Assembly: GCA_032768795.1 (NCBI GenBank) | Contig: CP136496.1 | Span: forward strand, 1,302,001 to 1,366,000 | Direction of reading: 5' to 3' | DNA from: Tremella fuciformis | Lineage: Eukaryota > Basidiomycota > Tremellomycetes > Tremellales > Tremellaceae | DNA length: 64,000 bases | In this document: positions 1 to 12,656 of the stretch, piece after piece | Layout of the letters: each line of letters opens with the position of its first letter | Position numbering within the stretch: position 1 is the first letter of the stretch | Made by a program: the position numbers and the translations under genes | Notes under the pieces: generated by a model | Told to the model about the DNA's origin: nothing | The model's input: the letters and a program-made list of their open reading frames with translations, nothing else | Databases searched by the model: none

Positions 1-743
1 GTCGCGCTAACTTGTCGAGCGTTACCACGCGACGTCGATTCGCGTGTTTGGCCCAAGAAACGGTGGTCGCAGAAGTTGGCGACGCAAGGGGTAGTTGTAG
101 GAAGTAGATGGAAAAGGAATGACAAAGAGATACAGAGATGAATGAGAGTAAGAGAAGCTGTGGCGGTGACAAGGTGGGATCGCGCATTGACCTCTTTACG
201 CAGGGGCCAACAAAGGGAGGGGGGGAGAGGGGGATTGATGGTGTCCCTGGCCGACGCAAGCCTGGACCCCAAGAAAAGTCAGACGCGCTCAGATCGCCCG
301 ACCACGCGACGTACTCCATCCCACGTGAAAAAGGACGGAACCTTTTTGTCCGGACCAACTCGTTATGACGATGGGTGGCCTATTGTATCTCGTACACTTC
401 TCCTCAACCCCTATTACCCATTCAGTGTTCAGGAGAGCAGATGCCAACGACGACAGGCAGATCAAAAAGCTACTGGCTGATGATGCTCGATGAGACGCGT
501 GCGGGACTGATGATTCTCCTTGACGGTGACTTGCGCTTTTGTGGTTCTGACCGTCATTCTTCGCTAGACTCATGGGGCAATTACCAAGTGGCGAGAGGGC
601 GAGGGTATAATGAATGCTCGCCTGCAGCTGATCACCCACTCTTTCCTATCATCAGCATAACAGTCTGCACCTCACAGCACTGAGTGCTAGCCAATCCTCA
701 CCTCTCTACACACGTCGCCGGACGACGCCGACCACGACTTACA
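1..743. other. No gene recognised; left edge and upstream region
   Basis: Reading frames here are short and low-complexity, and none shows a recognisable domain or convincing splice structure. The last part is probably the promoter and 5' leader of the membrane-protein gene that starts at 744. I see no tRNA or repeat. Confidence 0.5.
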
Positions 744-1886
744 ATGTCGCCCGATATCAAGCCCTTCTTGCCCTCTCGTCCTTCCGGCCCAGTGTTCATC
801 GCTCTCAATGTCCTCCGACTGCTCAGCATCATCGCTCTGCTTTTGTGTCTTGCGGCGAACTGTGTAACGATGGCCAGGTGGGCAATCGGGGATAGCGGTG
901 AGAGGGAGGGCTGACCTCAGTGACATCAAGGCCATCAAGCATAGTCCCACCACTTCGTCCACCAGCGCCACAAGCGGCAATTCCACGACCACCCTTGACG
1001 AGATCGACTGCGACTACTACGAGTACTCGACCGTGCCGGACCAGACAGGCGGGCCGTTCTGGTCTATTCTCAACAGGCTTTTCATCGGCATGTTAAGCTA
1101 TTCTCCCCGTGCGATAGTAGCTGAGAAGCAGTGTTCGAGTGCCTCTTGTTGACCTTTGCTGAGGTTGGCTTCCCAAAGAGGCTCTTCGAGGACTTTGTGC
1201 CTGTGCTCGGACCTGGACATGGTCTCGGCTGCCTCGGAGTCTTTCAAGCTCTGTACGCCGCTCCCGCGGTGGGCACTGTTGCCACGCTCACGATCAGGAT
1301 CGGCGCCCAGGTGCTGTCGCACTACTGCGACCTGTTTCCTCAGGTGACGAGCTGGCTGCTGTTCATCATCGGCTGCCTCAACATCGTCGCGGTACGTCTG
1401 TCACTCGCCGATCCGCGGCGCTCACGCTCAGGGGCTCGTCTTCCGCTCCAAGGCCAAACCCAAGAGGCTGATCTTCTCGTGGGAGAACGTGTCTTCACTG
1501 TGAGTGCAGCTTCGTCACGGGGGCGGAGCTGACATATCAGCACTCCTCAGACCCGCATGGCAGCCACGGCGTGGGACATGGTGTCGGAGAAGAGGCGCCC
1601 AGCGCCGTCGACCACGTCTGAGGGCTCCGTCGGGGGCTCGCAGCCTCCCCTCTCGCGCTCGGCGAGCCAGCACTCCGACACGCCTCTGCTTCCGTCTGCT
1701 AACGTTCAACCTGGAGCCAGGTTCGGTGGCTTTGGCTTCGGCAAGCAAGGAGAGCGACAGGCGGCCGAGCGAGGCTTCAAGATCTCCCGTCCGCTCGAGA
1801 CGCTTCCCAGTGGGCCTCATCTCGATCGGAGCAAGGTCGGAGCTAATGCCATGCAGAATACGTCGTCTGAAAGATACTGTACATAG
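744..1886 (+). CDS. Fungal multi-pass membrane protein, probably DUF7598-like
   Basis: Five exons (744-877, 921-1087, 1132-1391, 1432-1499, 1541-1886) give a 324-residue protein. Four hydrophobic stretches are visible: a first after SRPSGPVFIALNVLRLLSII, a second around FECLLLTFAEVG, and a third and fourth around GCLGVFQALYAA and WLLFIIGCLNIVA. The loop TVPDQTGGPFWSILNRL and the closing Ser/Pro-rich tail (cytosolic, I infer) resemble a basidiomycete family I remember as DUF7598; that link is from memory. Intron 2 works in frame only with a GC donor (1088-1089). The start at 744 is the first ATG that directly precedes the conserved SRPSGP region. No enzyme motif is present and the function is unknown. 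Confidence 0.7.
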
Positions 1887-2152
1887 CCTTGACGGACATG
1901 ACGTAGATGTACATAAAGACATGACACGCCTGCATGCATTCATCACGCGAATGTTTCTCGTGCCGAGATTGATAGAGTTATCTTATCGGCCGGACCGTTG
2001 ACCCGAGTTTGACCAGCGAAGCGACTCCATTGCCGACTCGCGATTCGAGTCGGGTAATCAATCGGATGTATTGTGTGCATTGTATGTATTGTATGTCCGT
2101 CCACCTCTGTTCTTCTTCGCACCGTTATACCTCTGTACCGATCGGCAACAGT

Positions 2153-3069
2153 ATGGGCTCGTCCAAGCAAGACTTTGTGTTCGAAATCAAGACGCTCTCG
2201 TCGGACAGGGTGGAATTGAGGCCGTTCGACGTGAGCCCCGCCCGGCCTGAGTGAGATTTCACCAAGCTGACGTTCAGCTGGGACTGCACGCGCAGCTTCT
2301 GCTCGATGCGCACCTTGCCGACCCGAGCATGGCACAGTGGCTGCCTATGCACCTGCAGACACTGGAAGACGTGCGGAAATGGTTCGACGCTACCTTCCAG
2401 ACCGATCCGGTACGTACCTCGATGTCAGGACTGGTTGCAGCTGATAACAGGCGTTCATGCTCAATGCGATATTCAGCGACGCGCCAGGGGACCACGACCC
2501 CTTGCCTCGCGAGCAGTGGACATTCGCAGGTGTTATTGGGATCATCAACGCCAGTGTGAACGACATGGGCGCCGAGCCGGGGCATATCCAGATCCTCAAG
2601 GGCTTCCAAGTGGGTCCCGTGTGAGTAGTGCAGGGAGAGGGCTGACCGCAGCGCACCCATGTCCTGACACACGCTGTCGGGCTTGTCCTCCACCGTGTAC
2701 TCGACTCGCCTGCGCAGGGCGGTCTGGGGCTCAGGCGCTGCCAGTGGTTCACCAACTCGCTCAATGTCAAATCCCAAGCGGCGGCACTGCGCCTCGGCTT
2801 CACCCATGAGGGGACATTGCGGAACCATAGGGTGCTGCCGTTGGGCAAAGAGGGATCGAGGGGTACGTCTTTCACCTATACATTCCAATTCCCCTCGATG
2901 TCGTGTGTATTCAGCCCCACCACGCTGACGCACAGCGCCCCGACCCGACTCGTATGCCAGCGACAGGATGAGCCGCGACTCTTGGCTCGCCTCGATAATC
3001 TGGGAGGAATGGGACGTACCGGGTGGCAGGAAAGAGCACATCGATGCCCTCATGGCGCGGCGCAGGTGA
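2153..3069 (+). CDS. GNAT-family N-acetyltransferase, tandem copy 1
   Basis: Five exons (2153-2230, 2278-2409, 2451-2609, 2652-2862, 2936-3069) encode 237 residues. The protein has the RimJ/RimL-like GNAT layout: an N-terminal strand (KTLSSDRVELRPF), a helix with DPSMAQWLP, a central strand FAGVIGIINASV, the acetyl-CoA segment QGGLGLRRCQWFTNSLN, and AALRLGFTHEGTLRNHRVL, where a residue neighbour (here LGF.EGTLR) is typical of Acetyltransf_3 proteins. The C-terminus DSWLASIIWEEWD..GGRKEHIDALMAR is shared with the copy that follows. The family transfers acetyl groups from acetyl-CoA to amines or protein N-termini; the substrate cannot be told. Splice phases are identical to the next gene, so the pair arose by tandem duplication. 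Confidence 0.85.
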
Positions 3070-3455
3070 TCAAGGGGCATAGATAGCCCTGTAGATACTT
3101 ACAGCTACAAAGAATAATGCCATACATGGGAAATGAACTGCCAGATCTTTGAGGGCTTGCCATCGCGCTGTCAATGTATCCCTCACATGCACGTGCCGGG
3201 CGCACCACGACGAAAGAGCCCCACGACGAAAGAGCAATGAGTCCCGGTCCACCCTGGCTCGAAACGTCCTGGAAACGGAGACGAGCATTCCTTACAGTTC
3301 ACGCGACTACAGAGTGGATGCAGGGAGGGAAAGATCGCTGTCGCTCAGCATCGGGCTCTGGCAATCGAGCCCCCAGCATCGAACACGAGGCAGAGTGCTA
3401 TGAATCGTATATCATTATACGTCGTCTGTCGCCTGAGGATTCCCTGGCCTACTCC
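3070..3455. other. Intergenic between the two GNAT copies
   Basis: About 390 bases separate the stop of the first copy and the start of the second. It contains the imperfect tandem CCACGACGAAAGAGC at about 3207-3234 and no supported gene; it presumably holds the terminator of copy 1 and the promoter of copy 2. Confidence 0.5.
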
Positions 3456-4361
3456 ATGGACAATATGAGTGCGGAGGAACAATCCTTCGTGTTTGGGCTC
3501 AAGACGCTCGCCTCGGACCGCGTGGAGCTTCGAGTGTTCGACGTCGGTCGCGCTGTCGGGACAGACAAGCGGACCAGCTTACGGAACAGGCGACGCTGCA
3601 TGCCCAGCTCCTCCTTGATGCTCACCTGAGGGACCCCAGCATGAGTCAATGGCTGCCGGCAGAGTTCCGAACGCTGGACGACGTTCTGGCGTGGCACGAG
3701 GCATTCTTTCATTCAGTCCCGGTCATTGCTCTCGATTCAGCGCCCAAGTTGAGCAGCTGACGGAAAGACGAGCTTGCTTTTCGCAATCTTCAGCAACGTC
3801 CCCGGGGACCACGACCCCATTCTGAACGCCGAACGGGTTTTCTGCGGCGTAGCAGGCGTCATCAATGCCAGCGTTGCCGATATGAGCGCCGAGGGTCACG
3901 TCGAGGTGCTGGAGCGATTCCAGGTGAATGGGCCGCGGGAGCAAGAAGGACAGGCTGGGCTGATGGTAGCGAACACACGTCTTGACTCATGCTGTGGGGC
4001 TTCTCTTGCATTGGGCGCTGGACTCGCCGGCAGACGGTGGACTGGGCTTGCGCAGGTGTCAGTGGGTCACAAACTCACTCAACGTCAAATCACAAGCTGC
4101 AGCCCTGAGGCTGGGGTTCACCTACGAGGGTACGCTTCGAAGCCATCGCGTCCTCTTGTCCAACAAGAAGGGCATCCGGTGTAACGTTCCCTCGTTTTGG
4201 TCACGATGTCAGGTCGCTCATGCTCAGCGCCTCGACCCGATGCGTACGCGAGCGACAGGATGAGTCGCGATTCGTGGGTGGCGTCAGTCATCTGGGAGGA
4301 GTGGGAGAATCCGGACGGAAAGCGCGCGCACGTTGATGCGCTCATGGCTCGCCGCAAGTAG
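3456..4361 (+). CDS. GNAT-family N-acetyltransferase, tandem copy 2
   Basis: Five exons (3456-3542, 3590-3721, 3768-3923, 3970-4180, 4228-4361) encode 239 residues. Exons 2, 4 and 5 have exactly the same lengths as in the upstream copy (132, 211 and 134 nt), and all intron phases agree. Conserved blocks are TLASDRVELRVFDV, HAQLLLDAHLRDPSMSQWLP, IFSNVPGDHDP, DSPADGGLGLRRCQW, SLNVKSQAAALRLGFTYEGT and SRDSWVASVIWEEWE. The two proteins have drifted apart considerably in exons 1 to 3, so the duplication is not recent. Donor 1 (GTCGGT) is weak but the alternative frames stop. A second ATG lies three codons downstream (3465) and could be used instead. Substrate unknown. Confidence 0.85.
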
Positions 4362-4431
4362 AATGGCAGCCAGGATGGAACAATGCTGTACATGATGCGA
4401 CTTGCCAGCCCTTGATGCGGCCTTTTGGATG

Positions 4432-5536
4432 CTACTTCCTCGCGTACGTCACCTTCATCTTGGTCTCCCCATCGATCTTGAAGTTGTGCAGGGCGTCCTT
4501 CGCCAAGCCAGCACTCGCCTCGTCTGCGTACTCCACGAATGCAATATCCTTTTTCGCCGGGATCGTGCGGATCTCGAGCAGTCCAGGATGTACCGAGAAT
4601 ACGTCTCGCAGATCGTCTGCCGTTGTACCTTCTGGTAGGTTCTGGATGAACAAGACGTTGTTGGGAGGCAAGTACTCGTCGGGCATTTGGATTTTCTGGC
4701 GCTTGGCAGTCAGTGCACCGCCGTTTGTTGTTGCGTCCATCCCCGCCCGAAGTTTGGCTGCAGCTTTGCGCCGGATGGGGTTGTCTCGCCGAGTCTTCTC
4801 TGCGATAGTCAGTCTCCATTCTTACACCCTGTCCCGGGAAGGCCCACTCTTTCGCTCCAATCGAGCCTTCTTGTGCTCGTCCAGTGCCTCGTCACCCGCC
4901 AGCTTCTTCACAGCGGAATCTGATCGTGTCTTGGCGAATCGTATTTGCTTCTTGTCAGCTGATTCCTGTCGGAGCGCGGAAGCTGCGCACTACTGGCTTG
5001 CCGTACAGCGGGAACTCGCCAACTTCTCTCCGTGCCCTATTTGCCGTGTCCACATCGTTAAACGTCACGAAAGCCTGTCCTCGCATTCGGACGTTGCCGT
5101 GTGCGACAACGGGAAGCAGAGGTCGATATGGCTTGAAAAGCAACGCCAGGGTCTCCTTCATCACTATGATCAGCGACGACTCCGCCAAGACGCCCTAAAG
5201 AGCCGTTGACACCACAAGCCGGAGTTGCGTGAACAATTCCTAGCTGCTCGGCAATGGCACAGCTGACCCACCTTCTGTCCGCACTTTCTCGTTCAGATTT
5301 TGCAGGTACAACGTCTCGCATGCGTCGTCAGGTATCTTGTCGGGGTCCTCCTCTGCTTCTTCCTCCCCGTTCACCTCATCTCCATTCTCCTGCTTCACAT
5401 CGCCATCGGGTATCGGTCCAGAGTCGGTCGGTGCTGCCGTCGGTAGCGATGGGACGCCTGCTTCTGCCTGTAGCTCCTCTGCTTCGTCTGCCACGGAGGC
5501 TTGTAGTGACGATTGTGCCGGTGCTGCAGCGGCCAT
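4432..5536 (-). CDS. U1A/U2B''-type spliceosomal RNA-binding protein (two RRMs)
   Basis: Four exons (5536-5272, 5163-4994, 4950-4848, 4799-4432) give 301 residues. After an acidic, Ala/Pro-rich N-terminus comes RRM1: TLYLQNLNEKV (RNP2-like), then MRGQAFVTFNDVDTANRA (RNP1-like) and YGKPKQIRFAKTRSDS. A basic Lys/Arg linker follows, then RRM2 with NNVLFIQNLPEGTT, KKDIAFVEYADEASAG and KMKVTYARK at the very end. This is the arrangement of U1A (SNRPA) and U2B'' (SNRPB2), which bind snRNA stem-loops in U1 and U2 snRNPs in the nucleus. Fungi often have a single member, so I do not choose between the two. The start codon lies only 11 bases from the start of a divergent plus-strand reading frame. Confidence 0.9.
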
Positions 5537-5547
5537 CCTCGAGCTGA

Positions 5548-6285
5548 ATGCGACAAGTACTTACGGTGACTTGGTCGACAGAACGAGCACATAGAGCTGG
5601 CTGGAATATTTCGGCAGCATTTCCGGAATATATCCCAGCTTGGTCGCTCTTGGGCTACACTACTCGTAGGAGCCAAGAACCTACTCACAACGGTCCCCAA
5701 CACCCTCAAGAGGCGTCGCGTCTGCCCTTGGTCGCAGCTCAGCTAGCCGCTCTCGATGATGCCATCTTATGTGAAGACAAGCCGCGTAGCGAAAAGGTCA
5801 TGAACGTCCGACGACCAAGGCAGAACACACGAGTACGTCCGGATAGCCATTTGATTGTCTACGACATGCTATCCCTCTACACAACTTGACGACGCAAGTC
5901 GAACCCTACGGCAAGCACGAGATGCTTGTTTCGTGCAGCCCGTAAATCACCGGGACTTCCGCCCCCCGGTGCTTCTGAACGGTCAGCTGGACGTTCCACG
6001 GCATGTCCTCCGGATCGTCCACGCCTACTCGACGTCGAGAAGCAGGGAAGACGCCAAGCAGTCTTGAAGATGATTCTACAAGGCCTTGTGGTCGACGCAT
6101 ATTCCCGCACTAGTACGTCTCTCACTTGCCCCTTGGAGCCTATTCGCGTCCTCGACCTTTCTGGCCCGGCTATCAACCGCGACCACGTTCGAAACAGACT
6201 GGGACAACTAGGATACCAATGCATCCTGAACGCAAGCAGATATGACACAGACCTTGCTAAGAGGCTTGGCTGCTTCGGCCCTTGA
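5548..6285 (+). CDS. Hypothetical protein divergent from the RRM gene
   Basis: A two-exon model (5548-5832, 5899-6285; intron 5833-5898 with GTACGT donor) gives 223 residues. The best protein-like stretches are LVAAQLAALDDAILCEDKPR, then LLDVEKQGRRQAVLKMILQG and the C-terminal RVLDLSGPAINRDHVRNRLG. I recognise no domain. The minus strand over 5881-6250 also stays open in part, so the strand assignment is not certain. The ATG at 5548 lies in the presumed 5' leader of the divergent RRM gene; the true start may be further downstream. It could also be a non-conserved or spurious gene. Confidence 0.4.
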
Positions 6286-6321
6286 ATAGTTTACTCATGT
6301 CCGGGAAGTTCTTCTTCCTCT

Positions 6322-7840
6322 TCACATGAACTGCGTATTCTGTGCTCTGTTAGCCGGTTGCGACATCACATCGGCGTTCCGCTCACCATACCAAATGTGC
6401 TTCGTGTTCGTCGCAACATCGTCCCAAATGTGTTTGTGCGACTTCCACAGCTGCCCGTCCGACTCGAAGTCCTCCCCAATTTCGCAACGGGAGAGAAGAC
6501 CAGGACGAGGCTGGACCACTGACGGTTCCGCAACCGTTTGTTGGCCGGACTGCATGGGCACGCCGGCAGTCTCCGTGGTAGGCGCAACGCCCGTGTTCGG
6601 CTCAACAGGTACGTCCGCTGAAAGCCCCTCGACAGGGTGTGAATACAAGGCATGAACCCTGTCCAGGCCTCTCAGGGCGTTCTCACTGATGAATAGGTGC
6701 GTATGACTGCTCTCGTTGTTTCCAGCTGATGTTACTTTGACGTATTCCCAAAAGCCAAATTCGCAACTCGAGAACCTACGCTTGGCTTCCGCCTTTTTTG
6801 CATCCAGACTTCCTCCGTCGATCATAGGTTTCATCGTGATGGCACATGTAGCCTGAGAGAGCATGAAGAGCTTCGACTCCCAACGTGCCTCGAGCGGAGA
6901 ACTTTCGACCGGTAAATAGTAGTCTAGTGCACCTTCTGTGACTCTGTAGTGCTTGAACTCCCTGTTCGAGAGTGTCAGTGTCCCGACAAATGGGATGGAA
7001 TCCAATATGGCGTTGGGGTATTCCGGAGTGCCTGGAAACGCCGTCAGCCCACACATACGCTTCTGAGAAGGAGGCGGAGCACGCACGGTAGGTGACCAGT
7101 CGACGTCCGGCTGAAACGGGGTCAGAAACCGTAAATTTGGCTGGATGATCGCCCACGGGAAGTTTCAGGAAACGTTCTATCCTGGAAGGTACGGCGCGGG
7201 TGGTAACTCTGCCTCTGGCGGGCTGGCTCAAGAACAATACGACGGTTTCCGATGGCGGCATTGCACTTTGGTACATGGTGGCGCTGACACCGCTTTCACC
7301 CTCGTCACCTTCGTCGCTGCGGACGGTCAGCTGGTAGAAGTGTCGGCGGCTTGCTGACAAATCTGTCTGCTGTTCGCTAGCCTGGAAAGGCGCCTCGAAC
7401 AGCGGCTCCAAGGTGCGGAGGCACATCGCTTTCTGCAGTATTTCGGGCAAGTCCTCGTAGACGAGCCTGGTAGAGGTTTCGCGGCGGCTTCCTTGTGGCA
7501 GCATCTCAGCTGCCGCGTGTGGGTAACGTTGCTCAAATGTCCGTTCGCCGACCTTCAAGCGTTCGCCTGGCAGGGACTCCAGGATGTCCCATATCTGGGA
7601 TGCTTTGGAGACAGCTGTCGAATGCTGGACTTCTTCAGCAGACATGCTAGTAGATCTTTCCTTGTGTCGTGTGGCAAAATCGCGATTACTCGCCGATCCA
7701 CCACGTATATATACTTGCTGCTCCATAAAGGATGCCAGACCGGAAGGCCCGTCGATGGCCAACCCTTTGCGCTTTCCAGACCTTCTCCTGACTTGTTCTG
7801 GACGCTTCCTTTGCTTAGCTACACTCATGACGTGTAACAC
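6322..7840 (-). CDS. Unknown 487-residue protein
   Basis: Two exons (7840-7087 and 7031-6322), joined by a 55-bp intron that brings GDHPAKFTVSDPVSAGRRL into frame with TPEYPNAILDSIPFVGTLTL, encode 487 residues. The N-terminus is basic (QRKRPEQVRRRSGKRKG) and could be a nuclear signal. The middle has alternating charged and hydrophobic strands (RRHFYQLTVRSDEGDEG, SETVVLFLSQP, KHYRVTEGALDYYLPVESS). The C-terminal 120 residues are polar and probably disordered, ending in HIWDDVATNTKHIWYGERN. I see no catalytic motif, signal peptide or membrane segment. The gene ends 37 bases from the convergent reading frame at 5548-6285. Confidence 0.6.
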
Positions 7841-8307
7841 TGTGAGCTTGTGTTAGAAGCGAAAACCCTGGACGAAGGAGCATCAAATGGAGGGGGAGAA
7901 GCAAGACGAGTCAACGAACACCGTACGTCACTGAGAGGGCTGCCAATTGCTTCAGGGTCTGACAGCTGCAAGGGGTAGCTCGCTGTGCGAAATCTGGCCA
8001 AGGCATGCAAGGGCGGTGCAGCGCAAGCTACTTGGAGGGCGGAAATTTTATTCCGCCATGGAATGTTTGCCTGGATCGAAGCACGGCAAAAGAGCTTCGC
8101 AGTGTTTGTTTTAGGTGCTCCGTGCGTCGACCATGCCTTGTCGTCTGGCTGCGAGGCGAAAGGTCATTCTAAGGAACGTCGAAAGCCGCATTCACAGCGA
8201 CCTGCGGGCCTCGCATACATTGCTGGCTAGGTGACAAAGCGGACTGCAGCCGTGTGACGTTGAGGATAGTAACGCAACTGCCACAAATCGTTGAGCATCC
8301 GTAACAA
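7841..8307. other. Intergenic, no gene recognised
   Basis: The 467 bases between the unknown minus-strand gene and the MYST gene hold only short open frames without domains. This is the promoter side of the unknown gene and the 3' end of the MYST gene. Confidence 0.5.
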
Positions 8308-10288
<1,981 letters not shown>

Positions 10289-10440
10289 CTATAGACGCGT
10301 TCTCAACGCAGCCGGCTTTCAGCTCGTTGGCGAGACGGACTTCCCTCGCATCTCCGCGTGCCTGATGGTCGGCGACGGCGAACGATGACGTCCAGTCAAC
10401 CGCGATCGTTTTCAGCGGTGTTAGTCGTCCCCAAGCAAGC

Positions 10441-11995
10441 ATGTGTGGTAGGTATGCTCTCGCGCTGAGCAATGAGGAAGTCTATGATGCTCTCGAGAAT
10501 CAGCTGCCCCGCATGTTTCGCCGTGGGGAGAACCGGTGGGAGCGGGAACAGGATTACCGGCCAAAGTTAGTGCTCTTCCAATTCTAGCCTGAGACGAATT
10601 GACAAGGCAGCTATAATGTAGCCCCGAGACAACGAGCGCCAGTCGTGCACCGAGATAATGAATCTGGCAGAGCGGTGGTTGAGACTATGTCAGCACACCG
10701 GCCAGCAAGGCTAGACCTCTCATCTGATCCTGCAGGCAATGGGGTCTCATTCCACACTGGACGAAGCATCCTCCTACTGGCGTCTTGAATACGATCAATG
10801 CTCGATCCGAACAACTGCTGTAGGTCTGCAAAGATACCGAATCAATGGCTGATTAGCAGTGACCCCACATCTGGCGGGATGTGGCATGCGCTCAAAGGCT
10901 ACAAACGCTGCGTTGTGCCCGCTCAAGGATATTACGAATGGTTCAAACGCACACCCTCGACCAAGCAGGCTCACTTCACAAGACTACCGCTTGGAGAGAA
11001 AGACACGAACGCTTCTCCGCCCGTGCTCTTCTTTGCCGGCCTATATGACGTCGTACATTACGCGTCGCCAGTGGAATCGCGCTTTCAGCCCCGAGACGAT
11101 CCCGAAACTGGAGAGAAGGATACACGAGAACCATACCCTACTGGAAACCCAATCCCCCTTGCGACCTTTACGATCTTGACGACAACGCCAGCCAAAGACA
11201 TACGATGGCTACACGACCGGATGCCGTGTATTCTGACGGGAGAAGAGGAAATTGAGAAGTGGCTAGATCTTGGAGAACATCCTACAGGGTGGGTAGAAGG
11301 CAAGGGCGGGACTGGCGACTTGCTTATCAGCAAATCAGGTCTTGACTGGTAGGTCTTGAATTGCGCTGTCTCGCTTGGCTGACTGCTCAGCTTCCCAGTC
11401 AATCCCGAGGTAGGGAAGATTGGCACCAACTCGCCCACCTACATCCAGCCAGTCTCAGAGAGATCTGATGGGATCAAGTCGTTCTTTCAAAAGCAACAGG
11501 CAACACCCGCCAAGGGCGGGAAGAGTATCAGCAAGCAAACCTCATCACCCCTCGAGGGCAAAGCCAAACCCGAGCATGGCGAGCCGGAATACAAGATTAC
11601 CCCGACTGATGTGGAGAGAGGGTTGGGTGACGATTCGAATGCTCCCAATCCTCAAGCCCAAGCCTTGGCCAAGCATGAGTCGAGGCTCGAGTCGCCGGTC
11701 CCGGAGGCCAAGTTCAAGGTCGAGGCGCAAAACCCTTCCCCCAAGAGAAAACGCGGAAGCACTGAGGAGTCCAGGAGCACTACCAAGCCGGCTACGGAAG
11801 GGAGAAAGGGGGGCCATCAGACACAAATTGTTCGCAAATCTTCGCAGGATGACGCCAAGAAAGAAGTAATTCGCCCGTACTGTTGCTGAGTATCATGGCT
11901 GATTTCAGCAACCTGCAATCACGAGTTTCTTCAAGTCTCCTGAGAAGGTAAAATCCGCAAAAGGACAGCCCCCAGCGAAGAAGAGCCGAAGATGA
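10441..11995 (+). CDS. HMCES: SRAP-domain (HMCES/YedK) abasic-site shield protein with C-terminal PIP box
   Basis: Six exons (10441-10565, 10611-10688, 10736-10819, 10857-11348, 11391-11865, 11909-11995) give 446 residues. The protein starts MCGRYALA, so Cys2, the residue that crosslinks to abasic DNA in this family, is present after Met removal. Further SRAP blocks are NYNVAPRQRAPVV, QWGLIPHW, NARSEQL, KRCVVPAQGYYEW and WLHDRMPCILT (with the conserved His-Asp-Arg-Met-Pro). A Lys/Ser-rich, disordered tail follows, with KGIKSFF-like DGIKSFFQKQ. The last exon encodes QPAITSFFKSP, a full PIP box for PCNA. The role inferred from family: protecting abasic sites in single-stranded DNA at replication forks. 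Intron 3 is only 37 bp and has a TAGCAG double acceptor. Confidence 0.92.
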
Positions 11996-12173
11996 TGACT
12001 GCCGAAGGTAGCGTACTGCACGCACTATTCACTACCATCTACAAATGTTGTATGTATGACTGTGTTGTTGCACCGTTGTTAGCTCTGGCGATGATTGCGC
12101 CATCGGATTGCCCGGTCAAACTCGCTTAGTCAACGCCGGATTCCACATTGACTCTGTACTGTCATCGACCAGT

Positions 12174-12656
12174 ATGTCAAGCGACATGTCGCTCTCTGCA
12201 GCCATGAAGCACTTCATTCACGCGCCACAGTTCGCCGTGATCGGTCGCGTTCTCACCGACCCCTCTCGTTTCGATGCTAAGGTCCTCAACTTCTACACGA
12301 GCAATCAGATTCCGGTGACTCCGGTCATCCCTTCCGCCGCCTCTAGCTCGCCTGCTTCTCAGGTCGATGGTCTTCCGGTGCTCGACGACCCAATGGCTGT
12401 TCCCGATCTCAGCGCCACGGCCTTCAGCGTAATCATCAACCCAAAGTTCGGGGCGGAGATACTCGAAAAGCTATACTCAAAAGGCAAGGAGCGGGGACCA
12501 TGGGCCGTTTGGTTTCAGCCTGGCGCGGAGAACGACCAGATAGCGGCTTTTGTGAAGTCTCATGGTCTGGAGGATAAGATCATCTATGGAGGGCCTTGCG
12601 TGCTTCGCTCCAGCCGCGCGCTGCTGGCAGAGAGGCAAAGTAAGCACAAGCTTTGA
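12174..12656 (+). CDS. CoA-binding domain protein (YccU-like)
   Basis: A single exon of 160 residues. It opens MSSDMSLSAAMKHFIHAPQF and continues AVIGRVLTDPSRFDAKVLNF, the first strand and helix of a CoA_binding_2 Rossmann fold, then IPVTPVIP. The second half has FSVIINPKFGAEILEKLYSK, WAVWFQPGAEND and IIYGGPCVLRS, which is the usual end of this family. Bacterial homologues bind CoA; no enzyme activity is established. The ATG at 12174 fits the family length; an in-frame TTG at 12108 is less likely. A possible donor (GTAAGC) lies just before the stop, so the last few residues could differ. Confidence 0.8.
   Translation: MSSDMSLSAAMKHFIHAPQFAVIGRVLTDPSRFDAKVLNFYTSNQIPVTPVIPSAASSSPASQVDGLPVLDDPMAVPDLSATAFSVIINPKFGAEILEKLYSKGKERGPWAVWFQPGAENDQIAAFVKSHGLEDKIIYGGPCVLRSSRALLAERQSKHKL

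Noticed and set aside
2040..2110. TGTATG-rich stretch as a microsatellite
   Set aside because: Only a few imperfect units, not a clear tandem repeat.
4412..5209. 265-codon plus-strand frame
   Set aside because: Antisense to the two-RRM gene, whose exons are well supported.
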